Positions 9,852-21,800 of a DNA stretch of 64,000 bases are shown piece by piece. The DNA is from Azolla caroliniana (Eukaryota; Polypodiophyta). Position 1 is the first letter of the stretch, and every line of letters starts with the position of its first letter. The stretch lies in assembly GCA_043228905.1 (NCBI GenBank), contig JBHGNT010000020.1:7440001-7504000 (forward strand). Direction: 5' to 3'. Made by a program: the position numbers and the translations under genes. The notes under the pieces are model-generated. The model saw nothing but the letters and a program-made list of their open reading frames with translations. It searched no databases and was not told the DNA's origin.

Positions 9852-11520
9852 AAGCTTTATTACTTTTGTGTGGGGTAACAATACCATAATCCATTTTAAC
9901 ATCTAAGACAACCACCAATTAATCTCTAGTCACTCTTTCTTATTTTAAACAAACCAGGTTGTGGTCTCACTCATTTACTCCTCAAAATTGTGATCGTTGT
10001 AAGAAACATGGAGTCAAAAAATACATTTAAAATAATTTTTGTATTAAAGTACTCTATTAATTGAACACTAATACATAATTTCCAAAATTTGATTGTAACT
10101 TGCCTATTAGACTGAGATTTTCGCAACATCCTCGTCTCCAACTCCAACAACTTTGCCCTAAACCGCAATCATATAAAAAATGTTATTGGTGAGCTTTAAA
10201 AGAAAACAAATAACTCGGAAATGGACAATGGTCCAGCACGTACGGTTGCGGATTGAATAAAGTTTTTAAAAAACTCTGCGCAGGACCAAAAGAATATGTT
10301 GTCTAATTTAAGAGGGGCAAAGATAATGTTCTCTAAAATTGTCTATATGGTGTATTAGGTCACAATGGCAACTTTCCAGTTTGATCATTTTCAAAGTTGG
10401 TACGGTATGTTTTCGACAATTAATATACTTCTAGGAGCTCGTTTATATTATCATAATGGCATCCTCTATTTTTATGAAGTTTTGGACAATGATAGGTTGA
10501 TACTAGTGGGGGAGGAGTCTCCAATTATGTCTTATGCGAAGCAGCTACCAGTGAAAGTAATTTGGCAAAATTGCTCAAGAGTTCAGAACCACCAATTCTT
10601 TCAACTGATATACATCTTTCGACACCAACCATTGGAATTCATCGGCAAAGTTTCGATCATATTGCAGGGATTTCTAAAGGTGGTATTTTGGTGAACATTG
10701 GAAGCGGGGTTGAGGCGTGTTGTGGAGAAGCTGGCTAATCAAAATGAGAGACAGAATGCTTAGTAATATATGTGGTATAGACTCCATTGATAAAGGTCAT
10801 TGGTTGTAATTCCTTTATTGATATGGATGTTAAATGTGATTGGATTGATGAAGCTACATGACTATTCAAGAGTTTTCTAGTTAAATATGTTGCACTATTC
10901 ATTGTAATAGTGGATTGTTTTGTATATTGACTTTGGCCACTTTAAGTTTAATACCAATGGAGGATATTGTTTTTGAAAAAAAAAAGAAAAAAACTAAATA
11001 TATACATAGTATATATTTTTTAGTTGACAAATACCTAGACAAAGAGGGGACTAGTTGTGTGATGGTAGTATTATGGCAGTCTGTTTATTTCTGTGTTTTC
11101 CTATTGCTATGAGGGCTCCGTCAGCATTTGTGATCACATTTCTCCATCTGTTTGAATTTTGGTGCAAAACTCAAGATGATGAGGAGTATATTGACATTAA
11201 ACTCTTGGACATGAATGCACAAAACCCATGTTCCACTTTTTGTGTGCCCAAATTCAAAATTTTGGGAATTTTAGCTAATAGATATGGTCATTTTAGCTAC
11301 ATGCTCGCTATAATAGTGTTTCCGTTACCATGCTTTCACCCATTCGTGGTGTCTCGAATGTTTAGGGCATCTTTGAAAATCATAGCAAGGATAAAAGTAA
11401 GGAATACCATTTACATAATTATCAATTAATATAGGTCATATATATTTAAGGTCATAGTGTAATTTGAGGAAATGATTGGCCTAAAATTAAACATGGCCAT
11501 TTTTATAACTATTGAAAGAA
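9852..11520. other. Intergenic DNA, no supported gene
   Basis: AT-rich sequence after copia A. An open frame of 109 codons at 10365-10694 (plus) has no motif I recognise and no sign of selection that can be seen by eye. No LTR or terminal repeat could be defined. Confidence 0.6.
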
Positions 11521-11527
11521 GGCGGTA

Positions 11528-11604
11528 GAAACTTCTTGAAAGTTCTAGAGAAGCCTAGAAGCATCTCAACCACCCTAATGAGGTTGGTGAGTAGCCTATA
11601 AAAA
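11528..11604 (+). promoter_or_regulatory. Heat-shock-element cluster upstream of a TATA box
   Basis: Alternating GAA and TTC triplets, each separated by two bases, run at 11528-11530, 11533-11535, 11538-11540 and 11543-11545, with a fifth imperfect unit GAG at 11548-11550 and another GAA at 11558-11560. This is the nGAAnnTTCn array bound by heat-shock factor trimers. A TATA box TATAAAAA starts at 11597, about 50 bp downstream. The transcript it would drive is unknown; the next 600 bp include the 219-bp tandem duplication. Several plant LTRs and heat-shock genes use this layout. Confidence 0.6.
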
Positions 11605-11756
11605 CCACTTGGGGAGGGAGAGGGAAAGTTAATGAATGAAGAAAGCAATCAATCAAGGGGTGAAGAAGGGGAATAATGTATCACAAGAGTTTTCTCCATA
11701 AGGTGTCAATCAAGAGTTCAAATCTCCCTTTCTACACATGTATGAGAGATTATTTC

Positions 11757-12194
11757 GCATGCTCCCTCCTCAACCATCTTATTTACTTCTACAATGTCCC
11801 TTTGAATAAAATCCCCAAGATTCAACACAATGACAATGTCATGCACAACAACATAGTGATTAATCAATTGTTTGGTCATTCTTCAACTTTAGTTTTGCAA
11901 AAAAAAAACTTTATCTCTTTATGTTTTTAAATAACTTTATGAAATGAAGTCATGTTGAATCATTCATGTAGGTGTGCATGCTCCCTCCTCAACCATCTTA
12001 TTTACTTCTACAATGTCCCTTTGAATAAAATCCCCAAGATTCAACACAATGACAATGTCATGCACAACAACATAGTGATTAATCAATTGTTTGGTCATTC
12101 TTCAACTTTAGTTTTGCAAAAAAAAAACTTTATCTCTTTATGTTTTTAAATAACTTTATGAAATGAAGTCATGTTGAATCATTCATGTAGGTGT
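11757..12194. repeat. Perfect 219-bp tandem duplication
   Basis: The sequence starting GCATGCTCCCTCCTCAACC at 11757 repeats at 11976 without any difference that I can see, including an A9 run. Both copies end GTAGGTGTGCA. The identity points to a very recent event, or to an assembly artefact. Confidence 0.9.
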
Positions 12195-12264
12195 GCAACG
12201 CCTACGTTGTCCATTGTGTGGTGGTGGAAATTTATGATGTGGCATCAACTTGGCTAGTGGATGG

Positions 12265-12836
12265 TGTTAGATAACATGTCCCTCTAGATGGGAAGAAGAG
12301 AATGAACCAAATTGGGTGGAGTAAGTAGGTAATTCGGCTGAGGTCGATAGGCCTCGGTCAAAAACGAAAAATCGACAAATCGAATAATCAATTTAATAGC
12401 CAATTCGGGAGGTTATATTTGTAAATAGTCTGAATGTGCCCATTGGGACTATATTTGTAAATAGCCCTGAAAGTTGTATTAGTATAAATTCAACTAGGGC
12501 AAACCTTATGAGTAGTTCTAGTATAACCATTATAGTTGTAACAAGTTACAGTGAGTAGTTGCCTTTGTAACTAGTAAAAGTGGGAGTAGTAACTTTGTCC
12601 ACGTCTATTAGACGAAGACGAGCTCGAGGTTGTTGCCTTCGAGTCTCCTTGTACTCCTCTCTGTACACTTAGTGATTTGTTTCTTGGGGTTTGTGGACCC
12701 CCGTGGTTTTTCCCTTTCGGGTTTTCCACCTAAAACATTTTGCGTCTCTGTTCTCTAATTTCTACTTTGTCTGTGTTCTGTCGACTTGTTCTTTGCACCC
12801 TAGTACGGAAGTGTAAACCGGTTGTGGACGGCTACA
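12265..12836 (+). repeat. Diverged solo LTR of the copia B group
   Basis: It opens TGTTAGATAACATGTCCCTC, which aligns with the start of the B LTR (TGTTGGGAGACAGGTCCCTC). It keeps the same order of landmarks: a TATATTTGTAAATAG motif twice, GTATAAATTCAACTAGGGCAA, CCCCGTGGTTTTTCCC and GGGTTTTCCACCTAAA. No internal coding region or second LTR is near. The right end is set only by the final CA and no target duplication is evident, so the limits are approximate. Confidence 0.7.
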
Positions 12837-12839
12837 ATC

Positions 12840-15800
12840 CTAATAAATGGTTTAATAGAAAGGTTTTTAGAAGAATGCCCTCTATGTTTCAAATAGCTCT
12901 GGTTTATCAATTGCATATAATTGTGTGCTATGGAGTGTTGTGTTGGTGTATTTTTGTTCATGATAAGTGTACCCTATGGGGGGTGCAGGCTTGTGTATGT
13001 TTGGGGATCTAGGGGGGACACGGTTATGTTGTTTTGTTGACTAGAATGTTGGCTTGCCTTGTGTATGGAGGCATAGGGGAGCAATGTTGTGGTTAAAGTA
13101 TGGGGATGAGTGGGAGCTGAAAACATAGTAGCTAACTATATGGTAGGTTGTGTCTAGGAATTTTGTGTTCATTAAGGTAGAATTGATTTGGGATGTGTGA
13201 TAGACTATCTATATTTTGAGGTCTAGTAGATTGAGGGCATAAAGTTCAAGGGCATTGGTAGGGGTAGGGGTTGTACCATTGAAATATATCAACAAAGGAG
13301 AGTAAAGGACTCTATTATGTATAAGGGTGGATGATGGGAACGAAGTACAACTTTTATTATTTATATTGGTGACATGATAATCTCTAGAAGAAGTATTGTT
13401 AGGGTTTGTAAGAGTAAATTTTAGGCCAATATTGGTTGTAGTATTATAACTAAATTTAGGTGGTGATGTGGGGGCTGAACCATCTTGCATTTTCATCATT
13501 GTTATGAAATCTTGGGCCATGATAGTTTGATATAGAAGTTGTAGTCAATTGTGCGTAGGCATCCTCACAAGTTAAGCAACAATAGCTTCTAATTTCCTTT
13601 TGAGACTAAAGGATGGATGTTTTAAGCTTGGTATTTTAGCATGATGGGATAGATTAAGCATGTGCATTAGTCTATTGCTACCAAACTCTACAAGTTGATG
13701 AACTTCACCAAATCAGAGAAATCAAGCTTGGTCGTGATTCTGTTTTAGAGGGTTCTCATGACTTTGAGTAGTATGGGAAACTTATAAATAAACTAGTAGT
13801 TTTTGGAATTTCTTCTTCAACGTGGCTAAGGTACAACAATAAAAATACTAGTAGATAATGTTATTCTAACAAAGCTTTGACAACAAGATAAAACAACTTC
13901 CATACTTCCAGTGACATCATCTTCCTTCAAGTATACCCATTTGTAGGCCAGAAGGCTAAGTAGAGAAATGAGATGGTTCACACAATATCATTTGGAGGTG
14001 TGTGAGGGACAACTTGGTATACGTCGCCATCACAAAAATTATGTGACATATACCAAGTTGGCCACTTCATCTATTGTGTTGGTTCATTTAGTGATTGTTA
14101 CGCTAGTACCCATGTATGATAGTCATTCAACTTTGTTGATGATGCATCTCATTCTAATTTGGCTAAGAGAGTGCTTTGCAATTAGATCTTTTCCTCCACC
14201 ATAGTTTTTATTACTTCCTACTAGTCCTCAAATCTAGATTTTCATGATAAATTGGACAAAGTTGGCCACTTCATCTATTGTGTTGGTTCATTTAGTGATT
14301 GTTGCACTAGTACCCATGTATGATAGTCATTCAACTTTGTTGATGATGCATTTCATCAATTCTAATTTGGCTAAGAGAGTGCTTTGCAATTAGATCTTTT
14401 CCTCCACCATAGTTTTTATTACTTCCTACTAGTCCTCAAATCTACATTTTCATGATAAATTGGACTTCCATTAGTCAATCTCTTATTTAACTGTTTTGAG
14501 TTCTAGGAATAGCTCTTGCCCATATGATCTTAAGGTGTCAAGATAATTTTCTTCAATAACATATTTAAGGGTGATAGTGGCAAATGTGTTCTGTGACCTT
14601 CATCTATCTCTTCTATGCCAACATTGAAGTCCAAGTCTTGTATTTCCCTAGGGCAAACTAACCTTAGTAATTCTTATTTTTCTCTACCTAGATATTCTCT
14701 TTGTCATGTTCAAGAAAGTGTTTATGTTTATTCCTAAACATGTAGATCTATTTAAACATCTCATTACCAGTTTTGAGGTTCTTTCATGTGACAAGACAAC
14801 TCTTGATGAATAGTCCTCTAATGCCTTCTATTAGATTAACCCTCAAGACAAAGTACTATTAGTTACCTAACCTCTCTAACTGATGCACCTCATTACTTAA
14901 GTTAATATATGAGCAATTCAAAGATAGTCAAGAAAATCCACATTTCAACTGAGTTCTAAACTCAGATTAATGACTATCCCAGTAACAGAGTACTACTTGA
15001 GCCATTCACATAGCATATACTTTCACCTTACTCTAGGTAGCACACTACACTATCTATATAAGAATAACAAAAAGAACGAAAGAGAATTATGAAAGATGGA
15101 TGCATAATAAAGGTAGCAGAACTTGATTACATCCTCATTTTCTTGCTTCATACATTTCAAATCCATGTTTTGGATGGTTTAGGTTAGCTTTTTCAATCTT
15201 CCCACCAACCTCTTTCGTGGTTGTTGGCCGTCTCAAAACTACATTTCTTTACATGTCTCCCTGTTGGACAACTAATAATCCAAAATGGTGATATGTGATC
15301 CTAAGAGTATTCCAAGCTTAGGAAAGGAGTTGCTAAATCTCAACTCCAAGTGGATTAATTTAAATGAGGTTGGACACACAAAAGATGTTCCACATATAGC
15401 AGACTTGAAACCAACTAATTTAAATGAAACAAGAAAACATAAATCAATAAAGATACAATATAAGGTCGATGAGATTGGAGATCTAACTTGATCCCATCAC
15501 TGAAAACATGAAATCACTAAGGCTTTGAGCATCCCCATAGTTCTATACATTACCAGGGAAGCCCAAATCAACAGCCAAACCTTTAAATGCCTCCTCTTAC
15601 AATGTGTTAACCTTTCAAATCGGAAAGGAATAAACAGGAAATACACGAACTTGTTCCACCTAAACCCACCAGCTCAATCTGTATGGAAATCCGTTTCACA
15701 GAAATCTCCCTGCTAGGAGTTTTGGCTATTTGTATAGAAATTCAGTAATGATCCTACATGATCCAATTACCTTGTCAAAGAATGCAATGACAAACTATGT

Positions 15801-15879
15801 ACAAAAATGAACTTTGAGTTATCAAAGAATCCGTATTTGAATAGTCATAACCAAAGTAAATACAGTACGCTCCCAGATA
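12840..15879. other. Intergenic DNA downstream of the transporter gene
   Basis: Mostly AT-rich sequence with no supported gene. Short open frames (for example 13209-13520 minus, 103 codons) show no recognisable motif. The part next to 15880 should include the 3' untranslated region of the transporter. Confidence 0.6.
14053..14465. repeat. Diverged 204-bp tandem duplication
   Basis: AAGTTGGCCACTTCATC at about 14055 recurs 204 bp later at about 14259, and the following 200 bp match with a few small indels and substitutions. It is older than the duplication at 11757. Confidence 0.85.
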
Positions 15880-15893
15880 TCACGGGACAATTT
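15880..15893 (-). other. Terminal coding micro-exon of the transporter
   Basis: A 14-nt coding exon follows the acceptor CTGCTGCTTTGCAG on the minus strand and reads through to the stop TGA at 15880-15882. It is separated from exon 2 by a 97-bp intron whose donor is CGAG/GTTTGT. The exon continues into 3' untranslated sequence. This is a prediction; reading through the donor instead would add GLCIFSCT and a stop. Confidence 0.6.
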
Positions 15894-18800
15894 CTGCAAA
15901 GCAGCAGAAACACAGTTAGCACATTTCGTTAACATTTAACCAATGGAAGGCCCTAGACGGAATTCTAGGTACATGAAAAAATACACAAACCTCGAAGTTC
16001 TTGTTCATCGGCTTCTGATAGAGTAACACCTCGGTACAAGTTGACTTTCTCAACAACTTCAGCCACTGCCAACTTCAATAGAAACAATCCACCAACCAAC
16101 GAAGATATCGCAAGCATCATAAACACAGCATTCCAGCTTTGAACAGAAACATATCCAGTTAAGAAGGGTCCTATGGCAGCACCAACTGAGCCTGTGCCAT
16201 CAATTATAGCTGTCACAGTGGCCAAAGCTCTTCCATTTCCCTTTAAAGAGCTATGAGTGCCGAGATCTGCCGAGACTGCTGTTGTGATGAGTGCATAAGG
16301 TCCGTTCACAAATATACCCGAGATGATCATTAAGCCTACTGTATGAAGTAACGATACACCCCCATAAATGCGAAAAAGATATAAGGATGGTACAGCACAA
16401 TACACTAAAACCACAGCAATTATCGCATTGACATTGTATTTATCGGAAAGATGGCCGGCCATAATTCCACCAATTACTCCTCCAATGTCAAATATTGTTG
16501 ATAGGTAACCTGCCATCTTATCAGAAGGGCGTTGTCCTGCAATACCTGCAGAGTAATAATATTAGAGTCTGAGAACTTGTGTATAGTCTAACTTCTTGAT
16601 TGTAGAGATTTCTAAATCCTCATGCAAACTCTTCATACCGTATTGAACATATATTGTTTTCCCGAACAACGGAAAGAGAAAATTTTCTCCAATTTTGCAT
16701 TTTGCCCATTCATAATAGATGACAGATATCTAGAATGTACATGCCTTCAATGCTGTACAGCAGAGGTTCTTCTAAATACAATAGACTAGAGTATTTATGT
16801 GAGCAATGGAACTAGAAACAAAAGACGGTTTACAACCATCTTATTTGTATGCCAGTAGTAATTTAGGACACTTGACTTATAGCACAACCGTTATACTGTT
16901 GTTTTGTAGATTTGTAGATTTCACAAAGTCTTTCAGTACAATCCCAAGTGCAGCATTATGGAAAAGAACTGACAATTTTGGATTATTGACACTCATAAAA
17001 GTAACGGTGACCCAGTGATAGCAGAGACTATGATGCAGGTTGAAGATGAATGAAGATTTTCTAGAGAGTTCATGAGCATGATAGGAATGAAACTAGGATG
17101 CCCTCTATCTCCTACTCTACTTAATCTATTTATTGACCAACTAGAAGGGTTCATCCAAGAAGCCTTTGGAGAACCTAAGTAAAAACCATCCATTAAGACG
17201 TTTTTAGTATTGCTTCCGATTAATGCAGGCATTGCACCTTTGGCATATTCTCAGCCAAGACTGCCAAAACTTTGAAATACATGAGATACTGTGTCAACAT
17301 AGTGACCTAGCAATCAAATCTGAAGGTCACCGGCAAGTGATGTAGTAGAAGAGGAGGCAATTGAAATGTGGTTCATAGTTTCAAATACCTTGGAGTAGAC
17401 ATACCAAAACACTTGGAGCTGGCGTGTGATTAGGAAAATGGAACATGTGCTACTTTAATCTCAAAGTCAAATACCCAGTACTACGAATTTCAGGGACATG
17501 TGCGATTTGAGTGCACCCCAAAGCAGGAGATTAGAGCCACAGATTAGAGTGGTGGAAACTTGCTTAATTGAGTGAGGTTTGGGAGGTAGTATTTCCACTA
17601 ATTCATGGAATGGAATCGAGAAAACACAAAAGAAAATGTGATGACACCATTCAGGGGTTAACAGCAGAGCCCCATGCTCTGTAATGCTTCTAGAAACTGG
17701 AAGAAGGCCAAGAGTTTTATGCCTTTGTAAGTGTTTACACATTCAAAGGACTGCCTTGAAAGCTTATTGCCGAGGCTGCATCCGAAATTGTATCGTTACA
17801 CAGAAAAGCCACAAAAAAGCTATTGTTATTATCCAGCTGGGTTTAACACATCCCAAATTGTTTGCAAGACAACATATTGAAGACATAGCATTTATAACGA
17901 AGTAAAAGATAGAATGACAGTTTCTGAAATATCTAAATGTGGAGATATAGAAACTAAAAACTATCGTGGGGTTTAACACAGACAGAAGATTAAAGAAAGC
18001 AAAAACAGTTCTACGAAACAAACACACACATATGTATATGTGCTATTCAAGATACATAGAATATGCCCTTAGAAGAAGAACTTTAAATGTTGATGGGACA
18101 GCTAAGTCATGGTCTCATAAATACCTATTTAATGCTGAGTTAAAATCTTGACCAAGGATGCCATTCAGTATACAAAATATTCTTTAAAAGTTGTATTACA
18201 GTTCGGAAAACTAGACTGTACACTCTTAACAAAAATAAAAAAATATTACATTATATACACACATTTAGCTAGTTTAATAGGAGCAACCTAAGGGCCTTTG
18301 ATCTCAACAACCTCCCACTTAAAGTTGTTGGAGGTTGGCCGCTCCAGACCTGCATTGTCTTTCATCTTTATTATCTCTCTTTTATATTCTAGATTCTTCT
18401 CTCTCTAGAATCTGCAACTCTTTAAATGGCTTCTCTCTAGAATGTGCAACGCTTTAAATGCCTTCTCTCTCTTCCACTTTTTCCAAGATATTCCCTCTTA
18501 TTCCCAGTTTATTGTACCTGTTTAGTAGTACAAGAGTCACTTAACTACCAAACAACCATTTCACCCACTTTCCCTAGTTTTGTATAAATAGGCTATACCA
18601 GCCTCTTTTGTAAAGACTTTTATTTTTGTTGCTAACATGCACTACTCTTTACAAACATTTTTTCTATTGCTATCTAACAGCCTTCTCACAGCTTGGCTGT
18701 GTCAATTTTGTTCCAACAACTATGTGTCAATTTTGTTCCAACAACTATTCCGCTGTTGCTATTTGATGGAGAGAGATAGAAAAAAGATAGAGAAAAGAAG

Positions 18801-21800
18801 AAGAAGAGAAAGGAATACTTTAATATACTATTAGGAAAACAGTACCATCTTCTTAGACTCCAAAAGTAACAACCCCAAAGAACTACCTTAATCTCAATGA
18901 CACTAATTCATAATAGTCTTTCCTTCTTCTTTCTTTCTTCTAATAAGACTCCTATAACTTCTTCTAGCCTTCTTATTCTTCCCTCCTAATTGCTAAGAAT
19001 ACCCTCCTATTTATAGATTTTTAGTTGCATTATTCTTGCTTTTTTCTTTTCTTTTCTTTTTACATATCCTCGAGTTTATGTGAGGTGTTTTCTTATATCA
19101 CTATTTCTGCTTTGTCATCCAAATTTGTCATACAAGAAAGCTCTCTTCGTCAACTTTCTTATGAATCTTTTCTTTTGAAATTTGGATATGAGATAAAGAA
19201 GGTATGAGCTTTTATCTCTACCTTGCTTTTTTTGCCTTTACCTACATCTTTTATTCTTTCTCTTTTTTCTTGCTTTTTCTACTTTTGAAAAACGCCTCTA
19301 ACTTTATATCCCGTCAAGTTCCTTCGTGTTTTATCCTTATACACCTTAGCATCTAATGTATTTTCCACAGTCTTTTCTTACAAGCAAAAATTGACTTCAC
19401 ATCTTGCTCGTTGAACGAACCATTTATGGTGAGCCTAAAAAAGAAAAAAAAACTCCTTCGCCTAATGGTAGGCTATAGACAAAGAAGGAATATAAATACT
19501 AAAAATATAACAAATTATTGTGTGAGAAAAAACCCTCATTACATAGTAGGAAACAAATCTCACATTCCTAGACACACACACCCACACAAACACCTTGACA
19601 ATTGTCATCACCATCTTCCTCCTTGTCAACACAAAGAAAGAGGTTACCAAAATTATTATGTCTTCGTCAACTCTCCAAACACAAGTAGGGCCATGCGATA
19701 CATAACTCTTGATAGAAGTAAGCATGTTAACATATGAATAAACCTTTCAAGCGAACAAACTTTTTGCACAAATACCTTCAAAGTTATGAGACTTGTTGGA
19801 GTTGTGACCTTTTGAATTACTTCGATCTTTGCTTCATCACATGGTATCAAAGCAGTGAGGTCTCCATATCCTTAGCCTGATTTTTTTTGCCAAAGAGCAC
19901 ACAGACCTATCTTCTTTTATCCCTCTTAGCAACCACCATCCCAACCTACAAAGGAGGTTCTTTTTTCTTTTCCCCTCATCTAATCCTCGCCTAGCATCTA
20001 GGAAGGAGTAGAAAGACCCTGAGCATCTACTTACAGCTACTGCAAATTGTCCAGCTCTTGTATGCAAGATATACAATCAGGCTTTTTACGCCCTTTACGA
20101 CCACACTAAAAGCAAGTGATTTATTTCCCCTTGCTTTTGTTTCTGGACTTTTGTATTGATGTTTTTTTTGTTGCAGCTCTCCCTCTTGTTATGTTATGAG
20201 GACTAGAAGACTCCACACTTGCTTTTTCACTAATTTCTGCATTAGGTATTGCTCTTCTAACTCCATCAAATGTAGGACTTCCACTATTTGAAAGTGAAAC
20301 TATAAGAGCCTCCCATGTTTCAGGCAATATTGTGAGTAAGAAGATTGCCTTCATTTTGTTATTGAAAATTTGCAATCCCACATATTGAAGTTGATTGAGT
20401 AGAAGATTGAATGTTGAAATGTGTTCAGCTGCAAACTTGGCATCTTCAAGTCCTGCAACCATGAGCCTTCTCGTCAAGTGAACTTGATTCACTGTAGTGG
20501 TTGACTCATACATAGTCTTCAGTTTGCACCACATCTCATGACCAATAGTCAGCCCCTTAATATTTCCTAAATCTTCATCTGACACTCCCATGTAAATGTA
20601 GGCAGTTTCCTTACAATTGAGCAGGTTCCAAATTGTGTCATCCATACCAGCTGATTTGTTTCCCTCCAATGCTTCTACACATCCTTGTAAGTAAAGTGTG
20701 CTTACCATTCTAACATTCCATAAGTTGAATCCACTCCCATCAAATTTCCTGAATTGTACCTCAACATTGACTGATGTATTTTGCATGGTAAAAGAAGGAA
20801 TACCGAACAACATGAAAACAAAACTCCCACTTATTCAATGTGGAAGACTAAGCAATGGAGATTCTAAATGAATGCAATGCTCACTTTGATACTAGTTGCA
20901 ACAAACCAGAAGATAGAATGACAGTTTTCTAAAATATCCAAAGGCAGAGATATAGAAACTAAAAACAATTGTGGGGTTTAACTCATATAAGAGATTAAAG
21001 AAAACAAAAGCCCGCCACTTAAAAAAAAGTAAAAGGTAGGAGTGCACACATATATGTGTTATTCAAAATACATAGAATATGTTCTTAGAAGAACAGCTAT
21101 AAATGCTGATAGGATAGCTAAGTGTTGGCTTCATAAATACCTATTTAATGCTGAGTGGGAATTTTGTCCAAGGATCCCATTCCATAGACAGAACATTCTT
21201 TTAGAAGTTGCAGTACAGTTATGAAAACGAAACTGTACAAAAATCAGAAAAATATCAAATTATATAGAAACATTTTACTAGTTTAATAGGAGCAACCTAA
21301 GGCCCTGTGATCCCAACAGCATCTACTGTTCTGCTGTTCTAGCATTTTACTTTGTAACAATTGCTGGTCCCCTCTTTACAAGTTGGAAAAGCATATGATC
21401 AAATTAATTGATGAATAAGTGAACACTTCATCTATCCTCCTGAGACCTTAGTCCCTCTTCTTGTATATGTCTTTGGTAGAGCTATGTATGAAGGCTTCCC
21501 TACTAGCTGGACAGAACATAACATTGCACCAATTTTCTAGATTGGAGACCCCATGATACCCGACAACTATGGGACAGTCATTATTGTGCATAACTTGCTC
21601 AAACTATATGGCTCGACCCTATATTCAGGAACGCATGTATGGGCAGAGAAAATGGCTGCCCCACAGCCAAATAGGTTTCCAAAAGGGGTTCACTGCTATG
21701 GATCCACTGTAGCCCTTATTGAGGAAGGGCAGGTCCATAAAAAGGAGAATCTACTGTTGTTTTGTGGATTTCTATATAAGGCCTTCAATACTGTACCACA

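Larger units (their letters stand above)
17873..21311 (-). mobile_element. Copia remnant G with paired LTRs and gag only
   Basis: Two related direct repeats of about 415-435 bp bound the unit, at about 17873-18309 and 20897-21311. On the minus strand they start TGTTG(G/A)GATCA and end near TTTGTTGCA. The right copy is followed by a mutated primer site (TAGTATCAAAGTG at about 20883-20894). The left copy is preceded by the purine tract AAGTGGGAGGT (18310-18320). A gag open frame lies next to the primer site, but no protease, integrase or RT was found. The rest of the interior is repeat M and unassigned sequence. The outer left limit is approximate. Confidence 0.75.

Noticed and set aside
10365-10694. 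109-codon open frame in intergenic DNA
   Set aside because: No recognisable motif, no splice or promoter context, and composition like the flanks; kept only as a note in the intergenic entry.
18395-18450. TCTAGAA motifs as a third heat-shock element
   Set aside because: The GAA/TTC units are not in the alternating 5-bp spacing; they form a short pyrimidine-rich duplication instead.
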